A DNA stretch of 64,000 nt from Lycium barbarum (Eukaryota > Streptophyta > Magnoliopsida > Solanales > Solanaceae), in assembly GCF_019175385.1 (NCBI RefSeq), contig NC_083338.1, forward strand, positions 68,270,712 through 68,334,711. Direction: 5' to 3'. Below the pieces are notes generated by a model, which was not told where the DNA came from, searched no databases, and was given only the letters and a program-made list of their open reading frames with translations. Positions within the stretch are counted from its first letter, which is position 1. Every line of letters starts with the position of its first letter. Of the stretch, positions 23,855 to 34,734 are shown in pieces. Both the position numbers and the translations under genes were made by a program.

Positions 23855-24245
23855 AAAAAGAGGAAATTTGTTGGCATTAGCTAGACTAATGCGTATGCGA
23901 GTTTTGATGACCAAAAGAGTTTCATGATAAACAAGATAAAAAATGATTGGTACGATGAAGAAGACAAATCAGGTCTAGATACATGTGAGAGTGCACAAGA
24001 ATGATTGAATAAAGCTAGATATCAGGTTGAATGTAGAAGAAGTTCCAAACGAAGAGTAATGTCCAAATGAGCAACAATGCAATACACATGGAACAAGTCT
24101 AACGACTTGATCTATTGCAAAGAAGCAGTTGCAAGCAATACACATGAATCGGGTTTAGAAACACGTTCCATCATATACAAACAAGTAGACAAGAACAGTT
24201 CAAAGAGAGAATGAGGTGACCTGGCCACAAAGTTGTTTAGCGTAT
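23855..24245 (+). mobile_element. Element L polypurine tract and truncated 3' LTR
   Basis: The purine tract AAAAAGAGGAAAT follows CATCATC, as in SIRE/Maximus elements. The LTR starts at 23869 with TGTTGGCATTAGCTAGAC. It parallels the 5' LTR until 24245 (GTTGTTTAGCGTAT), where LTR K begins. Confidence 0.8.
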
Positions 24246-25825
24246 TGTTACATCTCAGAAATTTTGAGTTGTTGCGCTGTAAATAGACTAACGCAAGGTT
24301 AAGGTGAACATGAACTCCTTATGTAGTTAGGGAGAGTATTTGATAGCTTCAAAGTACGTACTACAAGATTTTGAAGTCACAAGAATTGGTGAAACTATGT
24401 TCGTCGAAGGAAGTGGAATGTAAGTTGTGTTTGGGAAGGCTTCGGATCAATCGAGCTAATGTTTATTTAGAAATGTCTTAATAATGAGCTATTGGGCTCC
24501 TTAGATGGTTAATGAAGTGTCACATAAGTTCCAAGAAGGTTTCGCAAGGATTGGAAGTGAAACGAATCAACGAGAGAATGTTTAGAAAAATTGGGTTGTA
24601 CGACCACCTATAGGGTCCGTATAAATGGTCCATATAACCCTTCCAGATATGGGTTATCCTATGGTGGGATTTTATATACCATTTATACGGACCGTATAAT
24701 GGCAGTATAATCGGGTCGGGTCAGTTTTTTCTCTTTTCATATATAGATGACCCTTGTTCTTATTTTTCATTTCCCACATTTTCTCCAAGTCTTGAAAGCT
24801 CTAGAACATTCCCCCTATCATATTAACTCAAACCCAAGAGAAATCAAGGATTAAATAGCAAGAATTAAGAAAACCAAGTGTGGGGAGATTCACTAGGGTT
24901 TGTAGAATTCAAGACTTCCTTAGGTATTGAAGTTGGAGTTTCATTCAAGTGGAATACATCAATCCAAAGTTCCACCTTATGTGATAAGAGATGAGTTTTA
25001 CATCTATTTCATGTTATTAAGAGTATTTGGTTGTTGAGTAACTTGTATGAGGGAAGAAAGTAGAAGATGAAGCTCAAATATGAATTTAATGATATTTTTT
25101 TGGTAGTGAATTAACTTGAGTCATGATTCTTACTATGCTATGAGTATAATATTTTTATGGGTGGTACTAATAATGTTGAGGAAGTATTGTATGTGAGTGA
25201 ACATGGTGTTGTGTTGTAGCTATTGTTATGAATGACCTTAAAGGGAGTTTTGAGGATTGGACAATGTTTAACTTGAAAGAATCCTCTTGATTATGGTATT
25301 AAGGATGCTGCAATTGATGTTTGGGAGTTGTCCATTATATGGAGAAAGCCAATGAAACAAAGGAAATGCTGCCCAAATTCCGTTAGCTCTTTAAATGTAA
25401 TCATGATTTCAATGACCTAACCTTAATACGAATTCTCTTGAATGTAGAGTCGCGAGCTTGAGAGGAGAATGTTTAGTCGTTAAGGAGACGTGAAGGTATG
25501 TTAAGGCTAGTCGCTTTCTTTCAAAGGCATGCTTCCTATGTTATGATTCTATCCATATTTTTTTCATAACTTCCTTATATCCAAAAGATAGAAGTTTGTG
25601 ATTCTTAAAAGCTTCTTATGATACCAAAGATGAGATGTTTTCTATGATGAACATGATGGTGATGATTTTAATGCTAAAAATTCCAAAGCTTATGGCTGCA
25701 AAGCTATTATGAGATGGTTGAGCTTATTCTATGATTTTTCTTGATTTCACCCATTGTTATGATCTCACCTTATGTTACTCGTTCTTTCAACGTGAGATGT
25801 AGTGATGATAATTGCTCCATAAAAT
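24246..25825 (+). mobile_element. LTR K, left part (split by element D)
   Basis: It begins TGTTACATCTCAGAAATTTTG inside the copia 3' LTR. It has the palindrome ATTTATACGG-A-CCGTATAAT (24681-24700), a TATATAG-type promoter motif near 24740, the box GGAAATGCTGCCC (25360-25386) and a donor-like AAG|GTATGT (25496-25501). It stops at 25825, where element D begins; the rest should lie beyond the right edge. Its start and modules are closest to H and F LTRs. Confidence 0.75.
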
Positions 25826-26255
25826 TGTCACGACCCAACCCCGTGGGCCATGACTAGTGCCCGATCTGGACACCCGTATACGTACCTGTTAGATATGGCC
25901 AATCTGAAACTACGAACAATATGGTAACTTACGAAAGAACTCTAACGGTTCGTAACGTCATCATATATATACATATCCAGATAGACTGTCTCCTGAGGAG
26001 TCACAACTAATCAGATCATAAAATGATACGCAAGCCAACAAGGCTGCCACTACACATCAATATCATGTCATATGCAAGCCGACAAGGCTGCCATTACAGA
26101 CGAACGTATACATGGCACAACGTTTAGACATAGCTGAACAGAACTTATACACAACCCACACATATGTCTACAGACCTCTAAGAGTATCGATAGCGAAATA
26201 TGACGGGACAGGGCCCCGCCGTATCCCTGGATAAACATATACATATACATCATAA
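25826..26255 (-). mobile_element. Element D 3' LTR, left part
   Basis: It starts TGTCACGACCCAACCCCGTGG on the plus strand, the end of a minus-strand LTR. It is interrupted after CATAA by element C. The sequence ATACATATACATCATAA here continues at 44402 with GATCTGAACC, exactly as in the uninterrupted copy at 61525-61540. Confidence 0.9.
26251..26255. repeat. Target-site duplication CATAA, left copy (element C)
   Basis: CATAA directly precedes the C 5' LTR. The same five bases directly follow the 3' LTR at 44397-44401. Confidence 0.95.
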
Positions 26256-26575
26256 TGTTATACCCCGTATATTTATACGTCGAATTATTCGCAAGCAAAT
26301 CGACTCAAGTTAAAGGCGGAATTATTTTCGGACATGAAATAGGAACCTTTAATTTTCAATTTTAATTATTACATAAATTGTTTACAAATTTTATTTAATA
26401 TAGAAATATTATTGGCTATTAGAAACTAATTAATTATGATTAGATTATTAAGTAAGAATTAGTGATCAATTAAAATTAATTAACTTAGTTTTAATTATGG
26501 GCCCCACCAGAAATTTTAAAAAAATTAAAAAAATATGACAAATCAACCAAATATTTGATGAGTCACCATGGAGGG

Positions 26576-26607
26576 CACGTGTAGAATTGGTGGGTTTCAT
26601 ATAAATA
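26576..26607 (+). promoter_or_regulatory. Predicted promoter of element C: G-box and TATA box
   Basis: CACGTG at 26576-26581, followed 19 bases later by TATAAATA at 26600-26607. The 3' LTR has the same pair at 42020-42025 and 42044-42051. Start of transcription is expected about 30 bases downstream; this is inference. Confidence 0.6.
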
Positions 26608-26683
26608 ACAAGCTAAGGACCAAATTGAGTGTTCATTTTCACTTTGCAAATTAAAGCTTAAGGAAAAGAGAAAGAAGAGCATG

Positions 26684-26723
26684 AGCAGCCATGGCTGCTA
26701 CTGTTCACGGCCAGCCATGGCTG
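26684..26723 (+). repeat. CATGG palindrome pair in the C LTR leader
   Basis: AGCAGCCATGGCTGCT (26684-26699) is a perfect 16-base palindrome. CAGCCATGGCTG (26712-26723) is a second one 12 bases later. The D LTRs retain partly decayed versions (around 45962-45985). Confidence 0.85.
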
Positions 26724-28045
26724 TTTAAAAAAAAAACTTTGATTTAATTCCAAGGTGAATTACAAGTTCAAGGAGGTGATAGCAACATTGGATATTGAAT
26801 TGAGGAAGCAGAAATTGTGAAATTGGAGCGATTAAGTGTAGAAAATTCCTCCGAGAAAATTAAGGTAAGATTTTCTTGTTTTGTAGTATAATTGTGTTGA
26901 TGGTGTTGTAATGGAAGGATCAAAATTGGATTGGATGAAATTGGAAGTAAGAAATTGCATGAAATCGTTGTTATACGAAAGTGTGGGTTGAAAAGGATTA
27001 AAAAGGGTTATTGGGTTGTTGGAATTGTTATGGGCTGAATTGGGAGAATTTTATATGTATATCTCTGTTGTTGGTATTTCTGTGTTAACAGGAGAATAAT
27101 TGGAAATTCGGGTTAGGCGAATATATAGAGGAAATGCTGCCCGATTTTCGTTAAGTCCTTAATAATGAAAAACCCTAAACGAGAAAGTATGAGTTAAAGA
27201 ATAAGTTCTATAAGCGATGAGCTGCGGAATTACAAACTAGAAAGTATAGTACTAACGATAGCGTTACTTTTATATTAAAAATGCTAAAGGGGCGACGAAG
27301 CGAACGGTTTTGCGATTAGTCGTTAACAGGTATGTAAAGTTTTCCCTTCTTTCTTTTGGCATGCCTTAGATCTAAGCGATGAATGATATGAACTTTGGGG
27401 TAATTCTATTCATAAGTTTTGAGTGTGATTTATGATTCTTATTCACTTCTTGATATTAGAACTCTTGAGTGATTGAGCTTCCCTCTTCATTTTTCTGTAC
27501 GTTGGATAATAGTCGATGTATATCAGTTCCTATTCTTAGGAACTGTATGATAACTAATGTCCAGACTTCTATAAGATGTTTCATATTATATTGACATATG
27601 ACTATGATTCCTAAGGCTCTTTGATATACTTTACGATGACATCCGAGGGATGTTTGATATGTTTCCGAGTGGCATTCGAAAGGTATTTGATATGACTATT
27701 GTCTTGATTTTCAAATGATAGTTTGTGCTGATTATTACATTGAGTCATTGATATACCCTGATACGTATATATGATTGCAGAAGTTCTATTCTGATATAAT
27801 CCACAGTGACATCCGAAAGGTATTTGGTATGACTATTGTCCTGATTTTCGAATGACAGTTCGTTTTGATTATTCCATTGAATCTTTGAAAATGTTTTAAT
27901 TTGCATATGGTTGCTCACTACTCCACTCGTGCATGTCTCAATATGTCTTTCACTGAGTCCCGGGCCAGGATATGTTATCGTGCTCAGTTTCACTGCATTG
28001 TTCACCGAGTCCCTCACTAGAGGGCCGGAATATGACATATATATT

Positions 28046-28285
28046 ATGGAGTTATGCTGTGTTTATGGAGCTATGCTGTGTTATGGAGTTATTCTGTGTT
28101 TATGGAGTTATGCTGTGTTTATGGAGTTATGTTGTGTTATGGAGTTATGTTGTGTTATGGAGTTATGTTGTGTTTATGGAGTTACGCTGTGTTAAGGAGT
28201 TATGCTGTGCTTATGGAGTTATGCTGTGTTATGGAGTTATGCTGTGTTTATGGAGTTATGCTGTGCTTATGGTGTTATGCTATGT
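28046..28285 (+). repeat. 18-19 bp minisatellite, about 13 copies (C 5' LTR)
   Basis: The unit is ATGGAGTTATGCTGTGTT(T). The C 3' LTR has about seven copies at 43487-43615. The period explains the repetitive 'LWSYAV' ORFs in this stretch, which are not genes. Confidence 0.95.
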
Positions 28286-28474
28286 TATGGAGCCAAACAC
28301 GAGGTGGCGACCATGTTTACCGGGTCCCATAATGGTCCGGATATGATATATGATATTGATATGCATGATTTATGTTTCAAAGGCAAGTGTTTTGGTATCC
28401 TGGACGTTGTACTTGTTTTTGTACTCCTTATTTCAGTTATGATCCTCTTTACTGTATTTAATGCTTTTTATACT

Positions 28475-28523
28475 CAGTACATATTCCGTACTGACCCCCT
28501 TTCTTCGGGGGGGGGGGGGGGGG
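28475..28523 (+). other. Double hairpin, C 5' LTR, with expanded G-run
   Basis: CAGTAC/GTACTG (28475-28493), then CCCCC/GGGGG around TTTCTTC (28495-28511). The 3' arm has expanded into a G-run of about 17 bases. The 3' LTR keeps a shorter, interrupted G stretch near 43836. Confidence 0.65.
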
Positions 28524-29073
28524 ATTCATTTCATGCCCGCAAGTACAGATAGTCGGTTTGGTGACCCTTCAGCATAGGACTTCTATGCAGCTGTCTTGGA
28601 GAGCTCCGTTGTTCCGGAGTTTAGACTTTTGGTACAGATCTTATGATATATATATGTATGTTTATCCCGGGGTACGACGGGGCCCTATCCCGTCATATTT
28701 CGCTATCGATACTCTTAGAGGTCTATAGACATATGTGTGGGTTGTGTATAAGTTATGTTCAGCTGTGTCTACACGATGTGCTATGATATGATGTTCGTCT
28801 GTGATGGCAGCCTTGTCGGCTTGCACATGACATGATGTTGGTGTGTAGTGGCAACCTTGTCGGCTTGCGTATCATTTTATAATTTGATCAGTTGTGACTC
28901 CTCAGGAGACAGTTTGTCTGAATATACATATATGATGACGTTATGAACCGTTGGACTTCTTTTGCAAGTTTCCCTATTGTTCATAGATTCACTTTGATTA
29001 TATTTAACAGGTTCGTATACGGGTGTCCTGTTCGGGCCCTAGTCATGGCCACGGGGTTGGGTCGTGACAAAAG

Positions 29074-29085
29074 TTGTATCAGAGC
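29074..29085 (+). other. Primer-binding site of element C (tRNA-iMet type)
   Basis: TTGTATCAGAGC, one mismatch from TGGTATCAGAGC, four bases after the 5' LTR end. Confidence 0.85.
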
Positions 29086-30677
29086 AGTTCATCCTCAGAG
29101 TGTCTACAGACCGTGTCTAGTAGAGTCCTATTTATCAGTGTGTTGTGCACCACATCTATAAAGAGGAAGCTATAGGACATTTAGGATGTTACCTTTCTTT
29201 CATATCTAAGATCGTGCGATAGAGCCCAGCCATAAGAAATGAAATTCCTTTTACTAACATTTGATTTTAGCTGAAGAATGACATCGACAGAAGAAAGCGA
29301 CTGATGATATTGGAAGCTACAAAGTACACAGGTAAGTAACGCTGCGAAAGAGGCATGTCAGATAAGGTCAGAATATTGAAATATGATTGAAATGTAAAGT
29401 TGGAGGATGAAAGAGAAGGTGGATAGGAAAGCATAACAGAACAGACCGTTAAAAAATCAGGTACGTCTCGAGGTGCGGTATGTGAGGTAAGTCTCGACAC
29501 CTTTATACTTTTTTTGGAAATTGGGAGCCCTGTGTGGCTATGATACGATATAATATATGCGTATATATGTTGGCCCTGTGAGGCATTGTTGGTATTTCCT
29601 GCGTGCAGGTTCTGGGATAGTAAGAAGTATAGAGGAAACTCTGCCCCAAATTTTCCCAGAAATAGGAAAAAGAAGAGAATGAGATATATAAGTTCATAAT
29701 ATATCATGAAAGTCGATACCGATAGGAGAAAATTTATTAGGTTGGATTAAAGATTTAAGAGATACCCTCCATGTCATCTGTAAGGGGCACCATTCTTACA
29801 TGGGAAATTTTATTTCGAAGAAGCATATATGAGCAGCAAAGTTTGGAATTCATTTGAACGGACTAGAATACTTTCCAGCCACATTTTTACCTTAGAAAAT
29901 CTCATATTGAAGGGCAAAAACGTCCAGCAATTAAGTTTCACTTCATTGGAAGAATACAGAGCATACAACAAGTAGTTTATGAACTAAATGATTCGTTCAC
30001 GATTCAAGAATAAATCTGGAGGTAAACCATGTGAACCAAGCACTAGAAGTCCTGTGGTGCTTGTCGGATTCTAGTTTTTCTTCTGGTGGTGGTTGGAGAA
30101 TGTCTCATGGTGACATTTTATTAGTTATTAATAAACTAATTAGAGATGGAATTTGTGGAAGGAAAACTCAAACTTGTGGGCTGTCTAGGATCATGTGTTT
30201 CATATGTTGTTGATGAAATGCTAGAATAATTCAGAAGGGCTTGTGATACTAAGGGATGATTTCGAAAAAGGTGGCAAATCTTAACAAAACATTTTATTGA
30301 GATATCGAGTGAACTGATAAGTAGGGATAAATTACGACTAGTTTACAGTTAAAAAGAGTGATAGTATGATTGAGATAAAAGTACAGAGGAGGAAGAATTA
30401 TGACAAATTATGAAGGTAATGATGAGACAGCTTGTGAGATATTAAGGATAAGATTGATCGGAAAGGGTAAAAGGTTAAGTACGCTTACCCCACAGAGTGT
30501 AATTAAACCATAGTTAGAATCGTGAATAAGGTTGAGAAGTGTTACACTATAAGATTGATTACGAACACGATGTTATGTGGATATAGTAGGGATTGTTATG
30601 AAAATGAGTAAAGCCTAGCGAGGAAGTGATTAAAAGATATGACGTGACCTATGTGACTAGAGTATAAAGACAAGTGT
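29086..30677 (+). mobile_element. Element C interior, left part
   Basis: No gag or pol motif in any frame. It contains a short box GAGGAAACTCTGCCC at about 29626-29640, preceded by an acceptor-like TTTCCTGCGTGCAG|G. This resembles the LTR box and recurs in the G (about 35103) and D (about 50180) interiors. The ORF at 29267-29707 is antisense and unlike any known protein. The stretch matches the D interior (60589-61061 and 49500-50281, reversed). Confidence 0.7.
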
Positions 30678-30682
30678 GAAAC
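30678..30682. repeat. Target-site duplication GAAAC, left copy (element G)
   Basis: GAAAC directly precedes the G 5' LTR. The same five bases follow the 3' LTR at 39847-39851. Confidence 0.95.
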
Positions 30683-33600
30683 TGTTACATCCGACATTTT
30701 TGTTCATTCGAAAAATTCAAGATAAAATGACTTGTGATGGATAAGGCCACAATTGGACCTTACTTGGTATGAATGTGTAGGTTATGAATGCAATGGTGTG
30801 GAATTACAAAAGGTGGCCAAGGGCAAAAATTGGAATTTTGGAAACTTGTCCCATAAAATTACAAAATTAGCCAAGTGGGCTCAAAAAAAAAAGGGAGAAA
30901 ATTAGGCCCAAGTGGGAAGGCCCAACCGGCCATGTACATTGATCCAAAGCCCATGGAATTAATTAATTCCCATGTGCTAATATATAGCATCCCTATCCTT
31001 AAGAATATTCAAGAAAGAAATCAAAGAGAAGCAAAAAAAAGGGGAAAGAAGCCATTTCGGGTTTTGGAGAAAGAAAGAAAGAAAATAAAGAAAAAATTTT
31101 GGAGCCAATCCTTTGGTCTAAAGAGTTCAACTCTTGAGAGATTATTGCTAAGCACAAGATTCTCTACAAGTTGATGTAAGCATCTTGACAAGGAAACAAC
31201 TTCAACCCCAAGTGAAGAACTTGAAGAAAGGTAAGGATTTCATGATTTTGTTGTGTTAAAAATGATGTATGTATGTTGTAGTGTGTGTGAATGAATGAAA
31301 AATATGGAAATTTGGTGTGTTGGAATTTTTGGATGTGTGGCCGAATGCATATAGGGTTATTGCATGATTTTAATGGTTTGAATTCTTGTGTAAGTTAGTT
31401 GTAGTGTGGTGGAAATTGTATTAGAAATGAAAGTGGAATGAACTAGTGAAATTTGGAAAATATAGCATGTGGCCGTGTGGTGTGTGTTGGTGTTGGAAGG
31501 TGAATTGAATCTTGTTAGCATATTAATTATGTTGTTATGGAAGATTGGTTATTAAGTTGTTGAAGGAAATTATTGAACTTTGTTATGACTTGTGTATAAG
31601 TGAAAATGAAAGTGTTAAGAGGCAAATTATGCTTATGACAATGAACTTGGAATATAAAAATGTGTTGATGAGTTTGCATGTTGAAAGTTAGGAAGGGATT
31701 GGAAAAGTAGTGACTTGATGGAAAGATTGAATGTTTGTGAATTTTATGAATATCTTGTGAATATTATGTGAACATGTTATGGATGCCTCCGATGTATGTC
31801 GTAATGATTTTGATGGATAATGGCTATGAAAATAATAAGTTTTGGTTGGAAATGTAAGTTTGAAACGAAAGATAATTCGTCGTGTCGAAAGGTGGCTAAT
31901 AATGCCATAGGGTATGATTTAGTGTTTATTGATGTTTGTTGTTATTTGGATGTCTCCTCTGGGTTGTTGTGTTGCTAAATTGAGCCGAGCTAAGTCTCGG
32001 GGATGTCGTATATACAGAGGAAATGTTGCCGAAATTTCGGTAGGCAATTATGTGTAAAGTTAGAATATTGAAAGAATGGAACTAACCAAATGGTAAACTT
32101 GACCATTTCCAGATTTTGGGCGAAATTTGGATTGACGCCAAGAGAGCATAAGGCGCCATCGAGGTATGTGAAGCACTTCTCTACGTTCCTAGGCATGTTC
32201 TGGATGTGGTAGGCTCGGCCGCGAGCCTTAGGTCCGACTCCGTTCCCCGGAATTCGAGACGGAAAACCGCTCCAATTCCTTCAATTCAATTGAACCTATT
32301 TTCTTACAAATTGCCCTTAAAGTGAGATTTTGTACAAAACTTCCCCAAACGGAGTCGGAACACTTCCGAATGAGTATGGGTTACCTCATAAGGTCAATTA
32401 GCAATAATTTACGTATATAGCCTCGGGTTGGTCCGAGGTGGGCCCATAAGGCCCGATACTTCCGGTACGATTTTAAATACTTCTGTTTCGGGTCCGATTT
32501 TCTCTAAAAACTTCTGAATTATTATTTTGTGTATATTATGGCTATTTTTGTGTAATCTATATAACATGTTTTCTGAACATCTGAGCATCCCATTCTGATA
32601 ATCTGTCGTGCCTTCCCAACTAGGTTATAGGCGCGTACTATGCATACTATCTGGACATTCTGATTTTGGCTCGCCGTTTGGCACCCTTCAGTTTGATTGA
32701 GTCTGTATGTTGAGTCTGTAGGTAGGTGGTTTCTCATTTATCGATTCGTGTCTGTCTCAATGCATTCTTTCACTGCGACCCGGGCCAGGTTCTGTTATCG
32801 TGCACATTTCTCTGCATTGTTCACCGCGTCCCTCGGCGTACGGGCCGGGATCTGTATGTCTGTATGATCTGTGTATGGGGATGGCAGCCAGGATGGCATA
32901 TGATCTGATTTGATTCTGTCTGTCCACCGCGTCCCGTACTAAGAGGGCCGGGTTCTGTTACCGCGCCCCCAGACAGGGCCGGGATCTGTATGAATATATG
33001 CGTGTGCTATCTGTACTTATAAAGCACACGCCTCTGTATGATTTTGTATGACTCTGTGCTACTCTGCATGCATAATTCTGTCTGACATACTACTGTCTGT
33101 CCGTCTGTGCTTCGACTATTTCTGTATGTCCGTATGGATTCTGACTCTGTATGTCCGTATGGGTTCTGATTCTGCCCGTCCGTCCGTATTATGATTCCGT
33201 CTGTCTGTCCGAACTATAATTCTGTTTATTTGTATGGAACACGATTCTGTATGTCTGTCTGGATCATAACTCTGTCCGTCAGTCTGATTTATGGTTCTGT
33301 CCGTTATATTTCTGTGACTCCGGTTCGGACTATGTTTATATCTGTTATGTTTCTGCTTTACATACTCGGTACATTTTTCGTACTGACCCCCGTTCTTCGG
33401 GGGCTGCGCTACATGCCCGCAGGTACAGACGCGCCAGGTGACACGCCGCCAGCGTAGGTTCTGACTCTGCCATTCGAAGAGCTCCTTTGACTCGGAGCAT
33501 ATCTTTTGGTATATATTTTCTGTCTTCTGTGTACTCCGTATGTATGTATATTCTGGGTACGGCGGGGCCCTGTCCCGTCATATGATTCTGTATGTCTGTA

Positions 33601-33866
33601 GAGGCCTGTAGATGGATATGTGGGTTACGGGTTTCGTCTGTATGTTAGCCTTATCGGCTTATCTGTAAATGTCTGTATGTTCAGGTATATGTATATATAT
33701 ATGTAAGTTACGCGCGTGCCGTAATTGTATCGGCCTACTTTTGTAATTTCTGTTTTAAAAAAAAAAAAAAAAAAAAAAATCCGTATGATTCGAAATTCGG
33801 TCGGGTAGGTACGTATGGGTACCCAGTTAGGGTACCAGTCGCGGCCCACGGGGTTGGGTCGTGACA
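30683..33866 (+). mobile_element. Element G 5' LTR (3184 bp)
   Basis: It starts TGTTACATCCGACATTTTTG and ends GGGTTGGGTCGTGACA. In order: TATATAG promoter-like motif (30981-30987), donor-like AAG|GTAAGG with TTTCATGATT after it (31231), the box GGAAATGTTGCCG (32017-32043), donor-like GAG|GTATGT (32164-32169), a degenerate CTGTCTG/TGTATG repeat stretch (about 32690-33350), the double hairpin (33367-33403), acceptor-like GCCCGCAG|GTACAG and an A-run of 23 (33757-33779). The ORFs in it, including 30875-31174, recur identically in the 3' LTR and look incidental. Confidence 0.9.
33367..33403 (+). other. Double hairpin, G 5' LTR
   Basis: CGGTAC/GTACTG (33367-33385) with loop ATTTTTC, where the first pair is a mismatch and the rest are complementary. 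Then CCCCC/GGGGG (33387-33403) with loop GTTCTTC. The 3' LTR copy is at 39350-39386. Confidence 0.65.
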
Positions 33867-33871
33867 AAAAG

Positions 33872-33883
33872 TGGTATCAAAGC
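33872..33883 (+). other. Primer-binding site of element G (tRNA-iMet type)
   Basis: TGGTATCAAAGC, one mismatch from TGGTATCAGAGC, five bases after the LTR end. Confidence 0.85.
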
Positions 33884-34152
33884 GGTTAGTCCTCGGTATG
33901 TCTACAGGCCGTGTCTAGTAGAGTCTTGGTTATCGATGTGTTGTGCACCATATCTATAAACAGGAAGCTACAGGGCATTTAGGATGTTACCCTTCTTTGA
34001 ATTCTTAGATCGTGCGTTAAAGCTGTATGGTTAGGATGATTCTCCCTTACGAATTGCTGTATCTACAGCGGGGCTCCAAAGGAGCAGAAGTGTCGGTATT
34101 CGGGAAAATGTTTCTGACCCTCTCCTTGCAGGTAGTTGTAGGTTGGTGACGA

Positions 34153-34734
34153 ATGAAGAGGACGGCTTCCGACGATGAGGATGGGGGTGCCAAGAAGGCC
34201 CCCAGGTTGTCACCGGGGCCGAGTAGGCAGGGCCCCAGTTACTCGATCGAGACGGATCCTTCGGAGGATTCCCCGGAGGATAGCTACGATACGGATCCGT
34301 CGGAGGACCCATCTACGACTCCTCCAGAGTCCCCGAACCCTGGAGCAGAGGATCCCGTGGAGGATGGCTACGATACAGATATCTCGGAGGATTTGGCGAT
34401 GACCCCTCCGGAGCTTCTTACCTCTGAGGAGGAGGATAGTCATGAGGCAGGCCCGACGGAGCATTCTTCTGGGATGACGCAGGAGGAGATTTTCAAGTAT
34501 GCACCAGCTCTTATTATTAGGGAGAACCTTGATAGCCCGGCCACCTCGGAGAGTGCTATGGATTTCTCCTGTTCTTGGCCTGGGTCACCAGTGGGCCAGG
34601 ATTTGTTTGATCGTCCATACCCCTCCGATGCAGATGCGGGTGGTAATGGAAACCGGGTAGGTAGGGAGCAGACAGGCGTGGATGATAGTGGGCATACCTC
34701 TCACGGCAGCTCCCCAGGTCAGACTCGATATTGA
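34153..34734 (+). CDS. Acidic 193-residue ORF of element G, unknown function
   Basis: An uninterrupted ORF starting at the ATG after GACGA and ending TATTGA, near the 5' end of the interior where gag would normally be. The N-terminus is basic (MKR; GGAKKAPR, possibly a nuclear signal). The rest is Asp/Glu/Ser/Pro-rich, with repeats around residues 33-60 and 71-88 (DSYDTDPSED, DGYDTDISED; TTPPES, MTPPEL). No zinc knuckle, capsid-like or catalytic motif is visible. A decayed homologue occurs in element B (7481-7841) with the same motif order, so the ORF was carried by an ancestor of both. The higher GC and codon periodicity than the flanks fit coding. It may be a lineage-specific accessory protein or a captured host gene fragment; I cannot tell which. 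Confidence 0.7.
   Translation: MKRTASDDEDGGAKKAPRLSPGPSRQGPSYSIETDPSEDSPEDSYDTDPSEDPSTTPPESPNPGAEDPVEDGYDTDISEDLAMTPPELLTSEEEDSHEAGPTEHSSGMTQEEIFKYAPALIIRENLDSPATSESAMDFSCSWPGSPVGQDLFDRPYPSDADAGGNGNRVGREQTGVDDSGHTSHGSSPGQTRY

Larger units (their letters stand above)
26256..29069 (+). mobile_element. Element C 5' LTR (2814 bp)
   Basis: It starts TGTTATACCCCGTAT and ends GGGTTGGGTCGTGACA. In order: CACGTG G-box (26576-26581), TATAAATA (26600-26607), two CATGG palindromes (26684-26723), donor-like AAG|GTAAGA (26865), acceptor-like GTTAACAG near 27090, the GGAAATGCTGCCC box (27128-27155), donor-like CAG|GTATGT (27330-27335), an 18-bp minisatellite (28046-28285), the double hairpin (28475-28511), then CATGCCCGCAAGTACAG. 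It is 125 bases longer than its partner, mostly from the minisatellite and a G-run. The ORFs at 27745-28552 come from the minisatellite. Confidence 0.9.

Noticed and set aside
27911..28552. Overlapping repetitive ORFs in the C LTRs (also 43352-43905)
   Set aside because: They arise from the 18-19 bp minisatellite, which stays open in several frames at once.
30875..31174. Lys-rich 99-codon ORF in the G LTR (and its 140-codon version at 36735-37157)
   Set aside because: It lies in the LTR promoter/leader, the length differs between LTRs only because of an A-run, and there is no recognisable domain.
34175..34464. Arg-rich ORFs overlapping the acidic G ORF in other frames
   Set aside because: Shadow frames of the GC-rich acidic ORF.
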